DNA from: Actinoplanes derwentensis
GTDB taxonomy: Bacteria > Actinomycetota > Actinomycetes > Mycobacteriales > Micromonosporaceae
NCBI RefSeq assembly: GCF_900104725.1
Contig: NZ_LT629758.1
Span: forward strand, 2,728,001-2,792,000
Reading direction: 5' to 3'
DNA length: 64,000 nt
The notes under the pieces are model-generated. The model was given only the letters and a program-made list of their open reading frames with translations, made no database searches and was not told where the DNA came from. Made by a program: the position numbers and the translations under genes. Position 1 is the first letter of the stretch; each line of letters opens with the position of its first letter. Below, in pieces: positions 55,738-63,855 of the stretch.

Positions 55738-56028
55738 GGGGCCTGCGCAGAAGTCTCGTCCCGCTCAGGAACGTGAGGCACCCGGGCCATCGGCATTGCG
55801 ACGCCGGGTGAGCCGGGCAACCCGCCGTCGTTGCCAGCGGAGAGGGATCGTTGTCGTGGGATGACACGCGGATCGTGCATACGAGTGAGTCGTCACGTTC
55901 TGTACCAGTGCTCTTCCAAACCTTTGCGGCGCCGTCACCGTCGCATTCGGGCGCATCATCGACGCCTGCCGCAGGAAGGCGCTCGGCACTGCACCAAGAG
56001 GGCTGTCGCCCGATGGCATGATGCAGCG
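55738..56028. other. non-coding part of RIT element before passenger gene
   Basis: No gene was recognised. A CATGAT box lies 6 bases before the ATG at 56029 and may act as a -10 for a leaderless or short-leader mRNA. Confidence 0.4.
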
Positions 56029-57075
56029 ATGCTCCCTACCCGCCGTGCCCTCCATGACCGTGTCGCGGCGTCGTTGGCCGCCTGCGCCGACGGTGAACTG
56101 GCGGCGTTGTTGCAGGCCGCGTCACCCGTAGGTGTAGGCGTGGGAGGCGGCTCTTCGATCGCCGATGTCGATGGCACGCCCGTGTTCGTCAAGCGGGTTC
56201 CGATCACCGATCGGGAGCTGGATCATCCGCACAGCACGGCGAACCTGTTCGACCTGCCGGTCCGTTGCCAATACGGTATGTACCGCCTGGCCGGTCCGGG
56301 CTTCGGCGCGTGGCGCGAGCTGGCCGCAAACCAGAGCGTTACCGAGGGCGTCCTCGCCGGGGAGACGGAATCGTTCCCGCTGTTGCACCACTGGCGGGTG
56401 CTGCCGGGCCGCCCGCCGGTCGCGGCTGAGCACCTCGACATTGACGCCGTCGTCGCCCAGTTCGGTGGTAACCAGGCTATGCGTGCCCGGTTCGAAGCGC
56501 TGGCGGGCGCCACCGCGAGCCTCGTGCTGTTTTTCGAGGCTCTCCCCGACGGGCTGCCTCGCTGGCTGAGCGACCCGGTCGGCAGAGCCGCGGCGGTCGA
56601 GCGGCAACTGTTCGACATGGTGGCGTTCCTGCGTCACCGCGATGTGCTGCACTTGGACGGACACTTCGGCAACATCCGGGCCGACGACGACCGGCTCTAT
56701 CTGGTCGACTTCGGGCTCGCCACCTCACCACGCTTCGACCTGTCGGACGCCGAGCGCGAATTCGCTGCCCGCAACGCCGGTCACGATGCCGACTATGCTT
56801 CCATGCGGCTGGTGAACTGGCTGGTCACTTCGGTATGTGGGGTGCCCGTGTCGCCCGACAGTGGTCCCGTCGCCCGCAATCAGTTTGTGCGGCGATGCGC
56901 GTCCGGCGACATCCCACCGGACGTGCCGCTACCCGTCGCGGAAATCATCGCCAGACACGCCCCTGCAGCCGCCCGGATGAACGACCTCTGCTGGCGCCTG
57001 TTCGACGGCGACCTTCACGCCGAGTATCCCGGCAGTGAAACCACGGTCCGGATCACTGCGGATCGGGCAAGTTGA
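56029..57075 (+). CDS. kinase-fold (protein kinase/phosphotransferase-like) protein, RIT passenger
   Basis: The start at 56029 (MLPTRRALHDRVAA) gives 348 residues. A Gly-rich front (VGVGVGGGSSIADVDGTPVF) with Lys in FVKRVP is followed by the catalytic core DVLHLDGHFGNIRADDDRLY and LVDFGLATSPRFDLSDAERE. This is the H-x-D-x-H-x2-N ... DFG pattern of protein-kinase-like enzymes. The C-terminal 120 residues are helical. It is known in actinomycetes as a protein-kinase-like orphan; the substrate is unknown. It converges with the recombinase operon and lies inside the element, so it travels with it. Confidence 0.72.
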   Translation: MLPTRRALHDRVAASLAACADGELAALLQAASPVGVGVGGGSSIADVDGTPVFVKRVPITDRELDHPHSTANLFDLPVRCQYGMYRLAGPGFGAWRELAANQSVTEGVLAGETESFPLLHHWRVLPGRPPVAAEHLDIDAVVAQFGGNQAMRARFEALAGATASLVLFFEALPDGLPRWLSDPVGRAAAVERQLFDMVAFLRHRDVLHLDGHFGNIRADDDRLYLVDFGLATSPRFDLSDAEREFAARNAGHDADYASMRLVNWLVTSVCGVPVSPDSGPVARNQFVRRCASGDIPPDVPLPVAEIIARHAPAAARMNDLCWRLFDGDLHAEYPGSETTVRITADRAS

Positions 57076-57172
57076 GGAAGCGGACAACGCCCTCTTCCCG
57101 GCCAGATCTGGACTGTCGTCGGGTCGACGAGCCCCCACCTCGTTGAGTCGAGGATTCTTGTGTGCAGCCGAC

Positions 57173-57198
57173 CCGCTGGCTCGTCGGCGAGCCAGCGG
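57173..57198. terminator. bidirectional hairpin between passenger gene and recombinase operon
   Basis: A perfect 11-bp stem (CCGCTGGCTCG / CGAGCCAGCGG) with a TCGG tetraloop lies between two convergent genes ending at 57075 and 57214. Confidence 0.65.
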
Positions 57199-57204
57199 AC
57201 GGCG

Positions 57205-57213
57205 TCGGCATAA
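57205..57213. repeat. internal copy of the RIT end motif TCGGCATAA
   Basis: TCGGCATAA abuts the stop codon of the third recombinase gene. The same 9-mer forms the arms of the palindrome at 60477-60496. It could be the former left end of a bare RIT before the passenger was taken up. Confidence 0.45.
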
Positions 57214-58203
57214 TCACAGGCTCTCCAGGAAGGCGACGATCGTGTCGGTGGGCTGGTAGCGCCCGGGGGTAGTGCCGAGCGGTGTGGTTCGGGCCAGCGC
57301 GCGTTCCTTGAGTGCGAGGTCGGCGTGGACATAGATTTGGGTTGTGGCAACGCTTTCGTGGCCGAGCCAGAGGGCGATGACGGTGGTGTCGACTCCGGCG
57401 TTCAACAGCCGCATGGCTGCGGTGTGGCGCAGGACATGCGGGGAGATCTTCTTCTCGGCGAGGGTCGGGCAGGCCAGGGCGGCGGTCGCGGCGTGCTTAG
57501 TGACTCGCCGTTCGAGCGCGTCCCGGGTGATGGCGGTGCCTGAGCGGGTGGGAAACAGTGGGTTGGCGGGGAGTCCGCCGCGGTCTTTGATCCAGTTCTT
57601 CAGCGTGGTGACGGTGTCCTTGGTCAGCGGCGTGATCCGCTGTTTGCGGCCTTTGCCGATGCAGTTGACGTGCGCTCCGGTGCCCAGGTGCGTGTCTTGA
57701 AGCGTCAGGGTCGTCAGTTCTGTGGCGCGCAGGCCGGTCTGGATGGCGAGGGTGAGCAGCGCATGGTCGCGTCGCCCGGTCCAGGTCGCTTGGTCGGGGG
57801 CGGCGAGCAGTGCGTCGATCTCTGGGTCCGTGAGGTAGGTGACGATCGCCCGCTCGAAGCGTTTGGCCGGGATCGCCAACACGCGCTGGATGACGGCCGC
57901 GTCCTCGGGGTGGCGCAAAGCCGCGTAGCTGAACAGGGAGCGGATCGCGGCAAGGCGGGCGTTGCGGGTGCGGGCGCTATTGCCGCGCTCGGCTTCCAGA
58001 TGATCGAGAAACGCGCTGATCATGGGAGCGTCCAGGTCGGCTATCTGCAGGTGGGACGGTGTGCGGCCGGTGCTGGCCGTGGCGAAGGTCAGCAGGAGTT
58101 TGAAGGTGTCCCGGTAGGCGGCGGTCGTGTGGCTGCTGGCGTGACGCTGCCGGACCAGTCTGTCGGTGAAGAACGACTGCAGGGTGGGGCCGAGGGTGCT
58201 CAT
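57214..58203 (-). CDS. tyrosine recombinase, third of RIT trio
   Basis: The start at 58203 (MSTLGPTLQSFFTDRL) overlaps the second recombinase stop (ATGA). 329 residues: SAM-like core-binding domain (residues 1-105), then the catalytic domain with Arg in QTGLRATELTTL, His-x-x-Arg in SPHVLRHTAAMRLL, and HESVATTQIYVHAD with the second His and nucleophile Tyr. All active-site residues are present. The trio acts together on the element ends; the separate roles of the three are not established. Confidence 0.92.
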   Translation of the reverse strand: MSTLGPTLQSFFTDRLVRQRHASSHTTAAYRDTFKLLLTFATASTGRTPSHLQIADLDAPMISAFLDHLEAERGNSARTRNARLAAIRSLFSYAALRHPEDAAVIQRVLAIPAKRFERAIVTYLTDPEIDALLAAPDQATWTGRRDHALLTLAIQTGLRATELTTLTLQDTHLGTGAHVNCIGKGRKQRITPLTKDTVTTLKNWIKDRGGLPANPLFPTRSGTAITRDALERRVTKHAATAALACPTLAEKKISPHVLRHTAAMRLLNAGVDTTVIALWLGHESVATTQIYVHADLALKERALARTTPLGTTPGRYQPTDTIVAFLESL

Positions 58204-59129
58204 GCGGCTTCTCCGGTGTTGAGGTGGCGTTCCAGGCGCTCGCCGGCGAGGCCGAGCAGTTCCGGAGCTGCCGAGAGGTACCAGTACGTGTCTTTCGGCT
58301 TGACGTGCCCCAGGTAGGTCGACAGGCGCGGCAGCATTGCTTGGACGTCGTCGCCGTTGCGGTAGGCGTCCAGCAGCGTCGCGACGGCGAAGCTGTGCCG
58401 GAGGTCGTGAACCCGCGGCCGGCATGCCGCCGACCTGGCCGTCACGCCGGCATTCTTGGCGATCTGCCGGAACGTTCGGCCCACGTTCGGGCGGTCCATC
58501 GGGCCGCCCGAGGACGAGACGAACAACGCCCTGACCACCGTCGCAGGGACGAACTGTTCGCGGGCCTGCCGGTAGCGCAGGAGCGCGTCGATAGTGCTCG
58601 GGTGCACGGGCAGCAGCCGGGACTTGCCGAACTTGCCGTCCCTCACTGTCACGATGCCCTGTTGCGCGTCAACGTCCTGATCCTGCAGAGCCAGCGTCTC
58701 ACCGACCCGCATCCCGGTCACGGCCAGCAGTCCGATCAGGACCGGATAGACGAGGGCGTGCAGAGGGAACGGCAGCTGCCGAGCTGTCGCTACCAACGCA
58801 TCGATCTGAGCGGGTGAGTAGAGGTACGGGGTTGCCCGGCTCGATCCGTAGCGGATGAGTCCGGCCGGAGGCACTTCGTGGCGAGGGTCGCGGGCGTGCA
58901 GGTAGACCGCGAACGGGCGAACCGCGTTCAGCCGCAGAGCATGCCACCAGGGATCCCCGGCCGGTGCGGTCGCCCACGCGAGGGCATGCTCGACAGTGAC
59001 CGTGTGGGCGTCTTCGTCGTGTAGATAGTCCAGGAATTGTCCGAGGAGCTTTTCCGCGCGCTCGAGCTTGTAGCCCAAGGCCCGACGGACGGCCAGGTAG
59101 TCGGCGAGGGTCTGCCGCAGGGCACTCAT
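58200..59129 (-). CDS. tyrosine recombinase, second of RIT trio
   Basis: The start at 59129 (MSALRQTLADYLAVRR) overlaps the first recombinase stop (ATGA). 309 residues. It opens with the typical LADYLAVRRALGYKLERAEK of this subgroup. Catalytic residues: Arg in AVTGMRVGETLALQ, HDLRHSFAVATLLDAYRNGD, then LSTYLGHVKPKDTYWYLSAA with His and Tyr. Intact. Confidence 0.93.
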   Translation of the reverse strand: MSALRQTLADYLAVRRALGYKLERAEKLLGQFLDYLHDEDAHTVTVEHALAWATAPAGDPWWHALRLNAVRPFAVYLHARDPRHEVPPAGLIRYGSSRATPYLYSPAQIDALVATARQLPFPLHALVYPVLIGLLAVTGMRVGETLALQDQDVDAQQGIVTVRDGKFGKSRLLPVHPSTIDALLRYRQAREQFVPATVVRALFVSSSGGPMDRPNVGRTFRQIAKNAGVTARSAACRPRVHDLRHSFAVATLLDAYRNGDDVQAMLPRLSTYLGHVKPKDTYWYLSAAPELLGLAGERLERHLNTGEAA

Positions 59130-60331
59130 GCGGCTGCCTCCGGCGTCGGCCACGGTCGGGCGACGCGACGCAGTCCCGCGATGTCGACCTTGGCGTAGAT
59201 AGCCGTCGTTGCCGTGTGCTGGTGGCGCAGCACCTGACCGATCTCGGTGAGCGAACCGCCGGCGGCGAGCATGGCGGTCGCGGCGCTGTGCCGCAGCCGG
59301 TGTCCACGGACGATTCCGAGGCCGGCTTTACGAGCGGCCGCCGCGGCGACGTTGCTGATCGCGTCGGGGCTCATGGGCCGGTATGGGCCCCGGGCAGAGA
59401 GGAACACCTCCCGATGCGCACCGGCCTGTCGGCCGTCCTTCAGATACGCCACGATCGCGCCGCCCGCGTCACCGGGCAGCGGCAGCCGCTCATAGCGGCT
59501 TCCTTTGCCCATGACCATGACCTCGCCGCGGCGCCAGTCGATGTGCTCGAGCCGCAGGCGAGCCACCTCACCGGAACGCAGTCCAAGCCGGGCAAGCAAT
59601 GTCAGGATGGCCAGGTTGCGGCGTCCCACAGCCGTATCCCGGTCGCAGATCGCCAACATGGCGGCAACCTGCTCCGCGGGCAGCGCCTTGGGCAGCCCGG
59701 CCAGTCTCCGGCTGTTGGCCGCCGGCACCGCGCTGGCCAGTCCAGCCGAAACGAGACCCTCAACATGCAGGAGCCGCAACAAGGAGCGCAGCGCAGTGAC
59801 CGTCGGTGGCACCGACGCCGGCCGGACCTTGGATTCCGCGACAATGAAGGCGGTCACATCCTCAGCGGTCAGCGACGGCAGATCCAGCCCACCGCGGTCC
59901 GTCAGCCCTACCAAGAACGGGCGCACGAGCTGCATCCGCAACGAGACCGTCGACTGCGCCAGGCCACGCTCCTTGGCCAGATACCCAGCGAACCGGAGGA
60001 GCAGCGCATCGACCTCGCCGACCGGCGCCTGCTCCGGCAACCCGATCACACCGACGCCGCGCAGGTAAGCCAACAATGACGCGAATGAGCCGACCCGCAA
60101 CCGCGTCTGACGGCCCTTTGCGTGACGTTCAACCAGGAATTCTTCGATCAGTCCTTCGCCCAGTACGTCGGCTCCGAATGCGCGGGTTTCCAACCAGCGA
60201 CTCAGGTGTCCCACATGCTGGCGGTAAAGCACCACGGTCCCAGCCGCGTAGCCCTGGGCGGCCAACACCGCTGCGAAGCCGTCAACGTACGGCATCAGCG
60301 GCCCGGCCATCGGCGCGGCAGCACTCGACAC
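59126..60331 (-). CDS. tyrosine recombinase, first of RIT trio
   Basis: GTG 60331 is chosen because GGGAGGGG lies 6-7 bases upstream; in-frame sequence further up overlaps the element's end. 401 residues, the longest of the three, with a two-part N-terminus (VLYRQHVGHLSRWLETRAFG, then LLRFAGYLAKERGLAQSTVS). Catalytic residues: Arg in RLGLRSGEVARLRLEH, GHRLRHSAATAMLAAGG, and LRHQHTATTAIYAKVD (His, Tyr). Intact. Confidence 0.92.
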   Translation of the reverse strand: MSSAAAPMAGPLMPYVDGFAAVLAAQGYAAGTVVLYRQHVGHLSRWLETRAFGADVLGEGLIEEFLVERHAKGRQTRLRVGSFASLLAYLRGVGVIGLPEQAPVGEVDALLLRFAGYLAKERGLAQSTVSLRMQLVRPFLVGLTDRGGLDLPSLTAEDVTAFIVAESKVRPASVPPTVTALRSLLRLLHVEGLVSAGLASAVPAANSRRLAGLPKALPAEQVAAMLAICDRDTAVGRRNLAILTLLARLGLRSGEVARLRLEHIDWRRGEVMVMGKGSRYERLPLPGDAGGAIVAYLKDGRQAGAHREVFLSARGPYRPMSPDAISNVAAAAARKAGLGIVRGHRLRHSAATAMLAAGGSLTEIGQVLRHQHTATTAIYAKVDIAGLRRVARPWPTPEAAA

Positions 60332-60439
60332 GTTCAGTCCCCTCCCTCGTTCTCGACAGGAGGAAGCAACCGCGCCCGATAATCGGATTATGCCGAGATG
60401 TGAACCATCGAACACCAGGAATATACGGCTGCCCGCTGG

Positions 60440-61162
60440 TCAGTTCGGCATAACAACCAGGTCCGCATAAGTGCCGTTATGCCGACTTCGGCATAACGGA
60501 ACGAACCCGCCGAGCCGGTAGCTGTCGGCGGTCAGCGTGTCACCGGTGCGGTCGAACGCGATCATGCGGGTGATCCCGGCGAAGCGCAGCGGGACCACGA
60601 TCCGGCCCTTCTCGGTCAGCTGGGCCAGCCAGGCTGGTGGGATGTCCCACGCGCCGACGGTGACGATGATCCGGTCGTATGGGGCATGCTCCGGTACGCC
60701 GTGCTCGGCATCGGCCAGCACCACGTTGATGCGCTCGTAGCCGGTCGCCGCCAGGCAGGTCCGGGCGCGCTCGACGACGCCGGCATCGATGTCCACTGTT
60801 GTCACCGCGCCGTCCGGGCCGACGACCTCCGCGATCAGCGCCGCGTTGTAGCCGCCGGAGCCGATCTCCAGGACCCGCATGCCGGGCTGGACGTCGGCCA
60901 TCTCCAGCTGGATCGCCTGGATATGGGTGGCCGACACGACGCTCGACTGGCTGCCGTCGGCGAACAGCACCGGCTCCAGCGTGGTGTGCGTGTCGTACAC
61001 CTTGGCCAGATCGCTCTCCCCCGGAGCGAACGCATGCCGGGGAACCGTCGCGAGCGCGGCGGCCACCCGCTCGGAATGCAACAAGCCCTGCTCACGTAAC
61101 GAGGCCACCATCGCCGCGCGGAGCACGGCCGGGTCCGGGGTCTGGATCGGGGTTGCTGTCAT
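60440..61162 (-). pseudogene. FxLD-system methyltransferase, N-terminal (PCMT-like) half
   Basis: The start at 61162 (MTATPIQTPDPAVLRAAMVA) overlaps the next gene upstream (ATGA). The PCMT (protein-L-isoaspartate methyltransferase) fold is evident: RHAFAPGESDLAKVYDTHTT, SSVVSATHIQAIQLEMADVQ, motif I MRVLEIGSGGYNAALIAEVV, and VVLADAEHGVPEHAPYDRII. Native sequence ends at GGFVP (60497). The last 19 codons are the element's palindrome and repeat, read as LCRSRHNGTYADLVVMPN. In such clusters this enzyme modifies the lanthipeptide; related LanS-type enzymes turn Asp into isoAsp. Loss of the C-terminal half may abolish or alter activity. Confidence 0.88.
60444..60496 (-). repeat. right end of RIT element: inverted repeat plus palindrome
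   Basis: 60444-60476 is the right inverted repeat. 60477-60496 is the palindrome TTATGCCGA-CT-TCGGCATAA, two perfect 9-base arms around 2 bases, a plausible recombinase binding/crossover site. Another TTATGCCGA lies at 60388-60396, between this end and the first recombinase gene. Confidence 0.85.
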
Positions 61163-62073
61163 GATCGCTTCTCATCTCCGGTCATCGGGTCGGTTCTGGT
61201 CGTCTGAAGGTCTATCGCCTGTTCCGAGTCGCCCGGTGCGGAGCCCCGCGCCGGGGGCGGCGTCTGTCCGTATCGGGTGACAGGCGACGCCGGTTTGCGG
61301 GCGACACCCGCCCAGTAGTAGGCGTCAGTCGGATCTGGTGGAGGATGGTCGGGGCGCCAACTCAGGACGGGCACGAGGCCGGGATCGAGGAGCTGCCAGT
61401 CGCCGAACAGGGCGGCCACCTGCTCTTCGGTGCGCGGCACGAAGGTCAGCCCGACCTCGCGGGTGGTGCTCACGACGGCGGCGACGGCGTCCGGGTCGTG
61501 GTCGGCGGTGGGGTGGCTGATCGCCAGGTGGCTTCCGGCAGGTGCCCAGTCCCGCAATCGCGCGGTGATCTTCCACGGGTCGTCGTGGTCGGACAGCAGC
61601 ATCAGCACCGAGGCGCAGACGATCCCGACCGGTCGGCTGAGGTCGAGTACCGTGTTCAGGTCGGTGTCGGTCAGTACCGCGTCGATGTCGCGGATGTCGG
61701 CGTCGAGGTAGGCGCAGCGACCTTGCGGGCTGCTGGTCAGCAGAGCCCGTGCGTGCACGAGCACGAGCGGGTCGTTGTCGACGTACACGATGCGGGCATC
61801 CGGGACGATCTGCTGGGCGCACTGGTGCAGGTTCGGTGTGGTGGGGATGCCGGTGCCGATGTCGAGGAACTGCCGGATGCCTGCTTCACGGGCCAGGACG
61901 GTGACGACGCGGTGTATCCACTGCCGGTTGGCGCGGACCATCGTCGCGACCGCGGGTACGGCCTGGGCGATCTTGTCCGCGACCGCCCGGTCGGCGGCGA
62001 AGTTGTCCTTGCCGCCGAGCCAGTAGTCGTAGATGCGGGCCGCATGCGGCACATTCCCGTTGAGTCGGGTCAT
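61159..62073 (-). CDS. SAM-dependent methyltransferase, SAV2177/DUF574 family
   Basis: 304 residues. It opens with NGNVPHAARIYDYWLGGKDN (family signature), then VRANRQWIHRVVTVLAREAG, motif I QFLDIGTGIPTTPNLHQCAQ, RIVYVDNDPLVLVHARALL and PWKITARLRDWAPAGSHLAI. ATGA overlaps with both neighbours place it in the lanthipeptide operon. The family is large in actinomycetes and its substrates are mostly unknown; a role in peptide tailoring is possible. Confidence 0.9.
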   Translation of the reverse strand: MTRLNGNVPHAARIYDYWLGGKDNFAADRAVADKIAQAVPAVATMVRANRQWIHRVVTVLAREAGIRQFLDIGTGIPTTPNLHQCAQQIVPDARIVYVDNDPLVLVHARALLTSSPQGRCAYLDADIRDIDAVLTDTDLNTVLDLSRPVGIVCASVLMLLSDHDDPWKITARLRDWAPAGSHLAISHPTADHDPDAVAAVVSTTREVGLTFVPRTEEQVAALFGDWQLLDPGLVPVLSWRPDHPPPDPTDAYYWAGVARKPASPVTRYGQTPPPARGSAPGDSEQAIDLQTTRTDPMTGDEKRS

Positions 62074-62846
62074 CGGATCGCTGCCACGGCGAGGTCACCG
62101 CGTCCGGCGTCGACGGCCTGCACGACGGCGGTGATGGCCGTGTGGTTCTGGCGTTCGGCGACCAGGGCGAGCCACGTGTTGAGTTCGTCCACGGGCATCG
62201 CGTCGTACAGGAATTCCGCCAGCTCCAGCACGGTGATCAGGCCGCACAGGGCGGAGCTCTCGTCGCTGGGTGGGGTGGGGCGGTAGCGGGAGCTCTGCGC
62301 GTGGTGGGCGACCGCGTCACGGATGCGGGCGCGCGCCCGTACGGCGAAGCCGTAGTGCACCGGAAGGTAGACGTCGGCGGTGATGAGTCCGGCCAGGCGG
62401 CGGCGCCGGGTGCGCTGGAGCAGGCCGGCGGTGACCAGAGCGGCGCGGGTCCGCTCGTAGAGGTCGGCGGACGCGAACGAGCGTAGCCAGGCGCGCAACT
62501 GCTGCTCGTCACGGCGGCGGGTTTGCCCGATGGTCGCCACTGCAGCGTCCCACAGGGTGTTGCCGGTCGCCTGGCTCTGACACACGGTCAGTCGGCCGGG
62601 TCGGGGTTGCCACTGGCGACGGAACTCGTCGTAGTCGTAGCCGACAGCGACGTGCTCGGCGAAAGCCAGCTCGAGCAGCAGGGCGCCGGCCAGACCGAGT
62701 TCGAGGGACTGCTGGTTGATGAGCAGGGCACCGGTGTCATCGTTGTGGGCGAGGAGGTACAGCTCGGCGTGCAGCGGCAGCACACTGCGCGGGCCGCTCG
62801 GGTTCATCGGGTCGGCCTTGCCGGTGGTGGTGGCATATGTGGTCAT
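62070..62846 (-). CDS. GPP34-family (GOLPH3-like) protein
   Basis: The start at 62846 (MTTYATTTGKADPMNPS) gives 258 residues. It shows LHAELYLLAHNDDTGALLIN and QQSLELGLAGALLLELAFAE, a helical middle, and RRRLAGLITADVYLPVHYGF near the beta-hairpin region of the fold. In eukaryotes GPP34 binds phosphoinositides. In actinomycetes it recurs beside SAV2177-type methyltransferases and natural-product genes with unknown role. It overlaps both neighbours by ATGA. Confidence 0.86.
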   Translation of the reverse strand: MTTYATTTGKADPMNPSGPRSVLPLHAELYLLAHNDDTGALLINQQSLELGLAGALLLELAFAEHVAVGYDYDEFRRQWQPRPGRLTVCQSQATGNTLWDAAVATIGQTRRRDEQQLRAWLRSFASADLYERTRAALVTAGLLQRTRRRRLAGLITADVYLPVHYGFAVRARARIRDAVAHHAQSSRYRPTPPSDESSALCGLITVLELAEFLYDAMPVDELNTWLALVAERQNHTAITAVVQAVDAGRGDLAVAAIR

Positions 62847-63850
62847 CGCGATTCGGCTCCACCAGTGCGCAGCCGTCGGTGGGTGCCTCCGTAGATGGCG
62901 GCGGCATCGGGCAGCAGGTGTTTGGGCAGTCGCGCGAGCATGGTGTAGTTCGGATCCACGACGTTGCCGACCGGTGCGGTGCCGGCCTGCGACACCAGCT
63001 GGTAGGCGTCGAGGGTGTCGAGGCCGGTCAGCTCGGCGGTCCAGGCGACGAGGTCGTGCTGACTGATCCGGAACGCGTCCTCCAGGGGACGGGCGCAGCC
63101 GATGGACATGATGGCGTCGTCGGATTCGATTCGCGGCCACCGAGTCCTCACCTGCTTGAGGACCTCGACGGTGATCGTCGTGGTCATGGCGACCTCGACC
63201 GCGACGCCGCAGACCTCGCCCTGGCCCTGGCGGGCGTGTCCGTCGCCGAGGCCGAGCAGCGCGCCGGGCACGTTGACCCCGAGATACAGCGTGGTTCCGG
63301 CGCGTAGCTCGGGGGTGTCCAGGTTCCCGCCGTGGGTATCGGCGGTGAGGCTGGAGCGGGCCTCGAAGGCGGCCGGGGCGACGCCGACAGTGCCGTGCAT
63401 CGGGTCCAATGGCAGGTCCACGGTGTACTCGGCGTTCCGGGCCCGGTAGCGGACCACCCCGGCGGCGCTGTCGATGTCGTACAGCCACACCCGTTCCTCC
63501 AACGGTGGTTGCAGGCTCGCCGTATGCGACGTCGAGGTGAGCGCTCCGAAGTGCGGGAACGTGCTGGACACGCCGGTCGTTCGGGCCGGGACAATGGACT
63601 GGAAATGCACGGCGAGCGTATCGCCGGGTTCAGCGCCGTCGATGAAGAACGGCCCCGTCACCGGGTTCAGATACGGGAACTCACAGACCCGGCTCGGCAG
63701 GTCGTCGACCGTGGTGACGGCGCCGCCGAAGCAGTCCTCGGTGAACAGCGTGAGGGTGTCGCCGGAGCGCAGGCTCGCCACCGGTTCCACGCCGCCGAAC
63801 GTGTATGCCAGGTCCGAGGCGATCGGGGTGTACGTGTGGTGTTCTCCCAC
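62843..63850 (-). CDS. acetamidase/formamidase family protein
   Basis: GTG 63850 lies 10 bases after AGGAGG; GTG 63859 (GTGA overlap with the upstream stop) is the alternative. About 335 residues with the family's SLRSGDTLTLFTEDCFGGAV, PFFIDGAEPGDTLAVHFQSI, PLDPMHGTVGVAPAAFEARS and the metal-site loop GLGDGHARQGQGEVCGVAVE. These enzymes hydrolyse small amides. In a RiPP operon it might act on peptide termini or supply a precursor, but no direct hint is visible. Confidence 0.86.
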   Translation of the reverse strand: MGEHHTYTPIASDLAYTFGGVEPVASLRSGDTLTLFTEDCFGGAVTTVDDLPSRVCEFPYLNPVTGPFFIDGAEPGDTLAVHFQSIVPARTTGVSSTFPHFGALTSTSHTASLQPPLEERVWLYDIDSAAGVVRYRARNAEYTVDLPLDPMHGTVGVAPAAFEARSSLTADTHGGNLDTPELRAGTTLYLGVNVPGALLGLGDGHARQGQGEVCGVAVEVAMTTTITVEVLKQVRTRWPRIESDDAIMSIGCARPLEDAFRISQHDLVAWTAELTGLDTLDAYQLVSQAGTAPVGNVVDPNYTMLARLPKHLLPDAAAIYGGTHRRLRTGGAESR

Positions 63851-63855
63851 GAGCG

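Larger units (their letters stand above)
55705..60496 (-). mobile_element. recombinase-in-trio (RIT) element with a kinase-like passenger
   Basis: It contains three consecutive tyrosine recombinase genes overlapping by ATGA (RIT hallmark) plus a plus-strand kinase-like gene. The ends are inverted repeats: 55705-55737 against the complement of 60444-60476, 27 of 33 identical (core ACTTATGCGGACCT, then GTTATGCCGA). Outside the right repeat is a 20-base palindrome (60477-60496). The element sits inside the FxLD methyltransferase between the codon for Pro (CCG, 60497-60499) and ATG 55704. A 3-bp CGG is found at both junctions. Deleting the element restores ...GGFVP-MQGDG.... Length about 4.8 kb, longer than a bare RIT because of the passenger. 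Confidence 0.88.
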
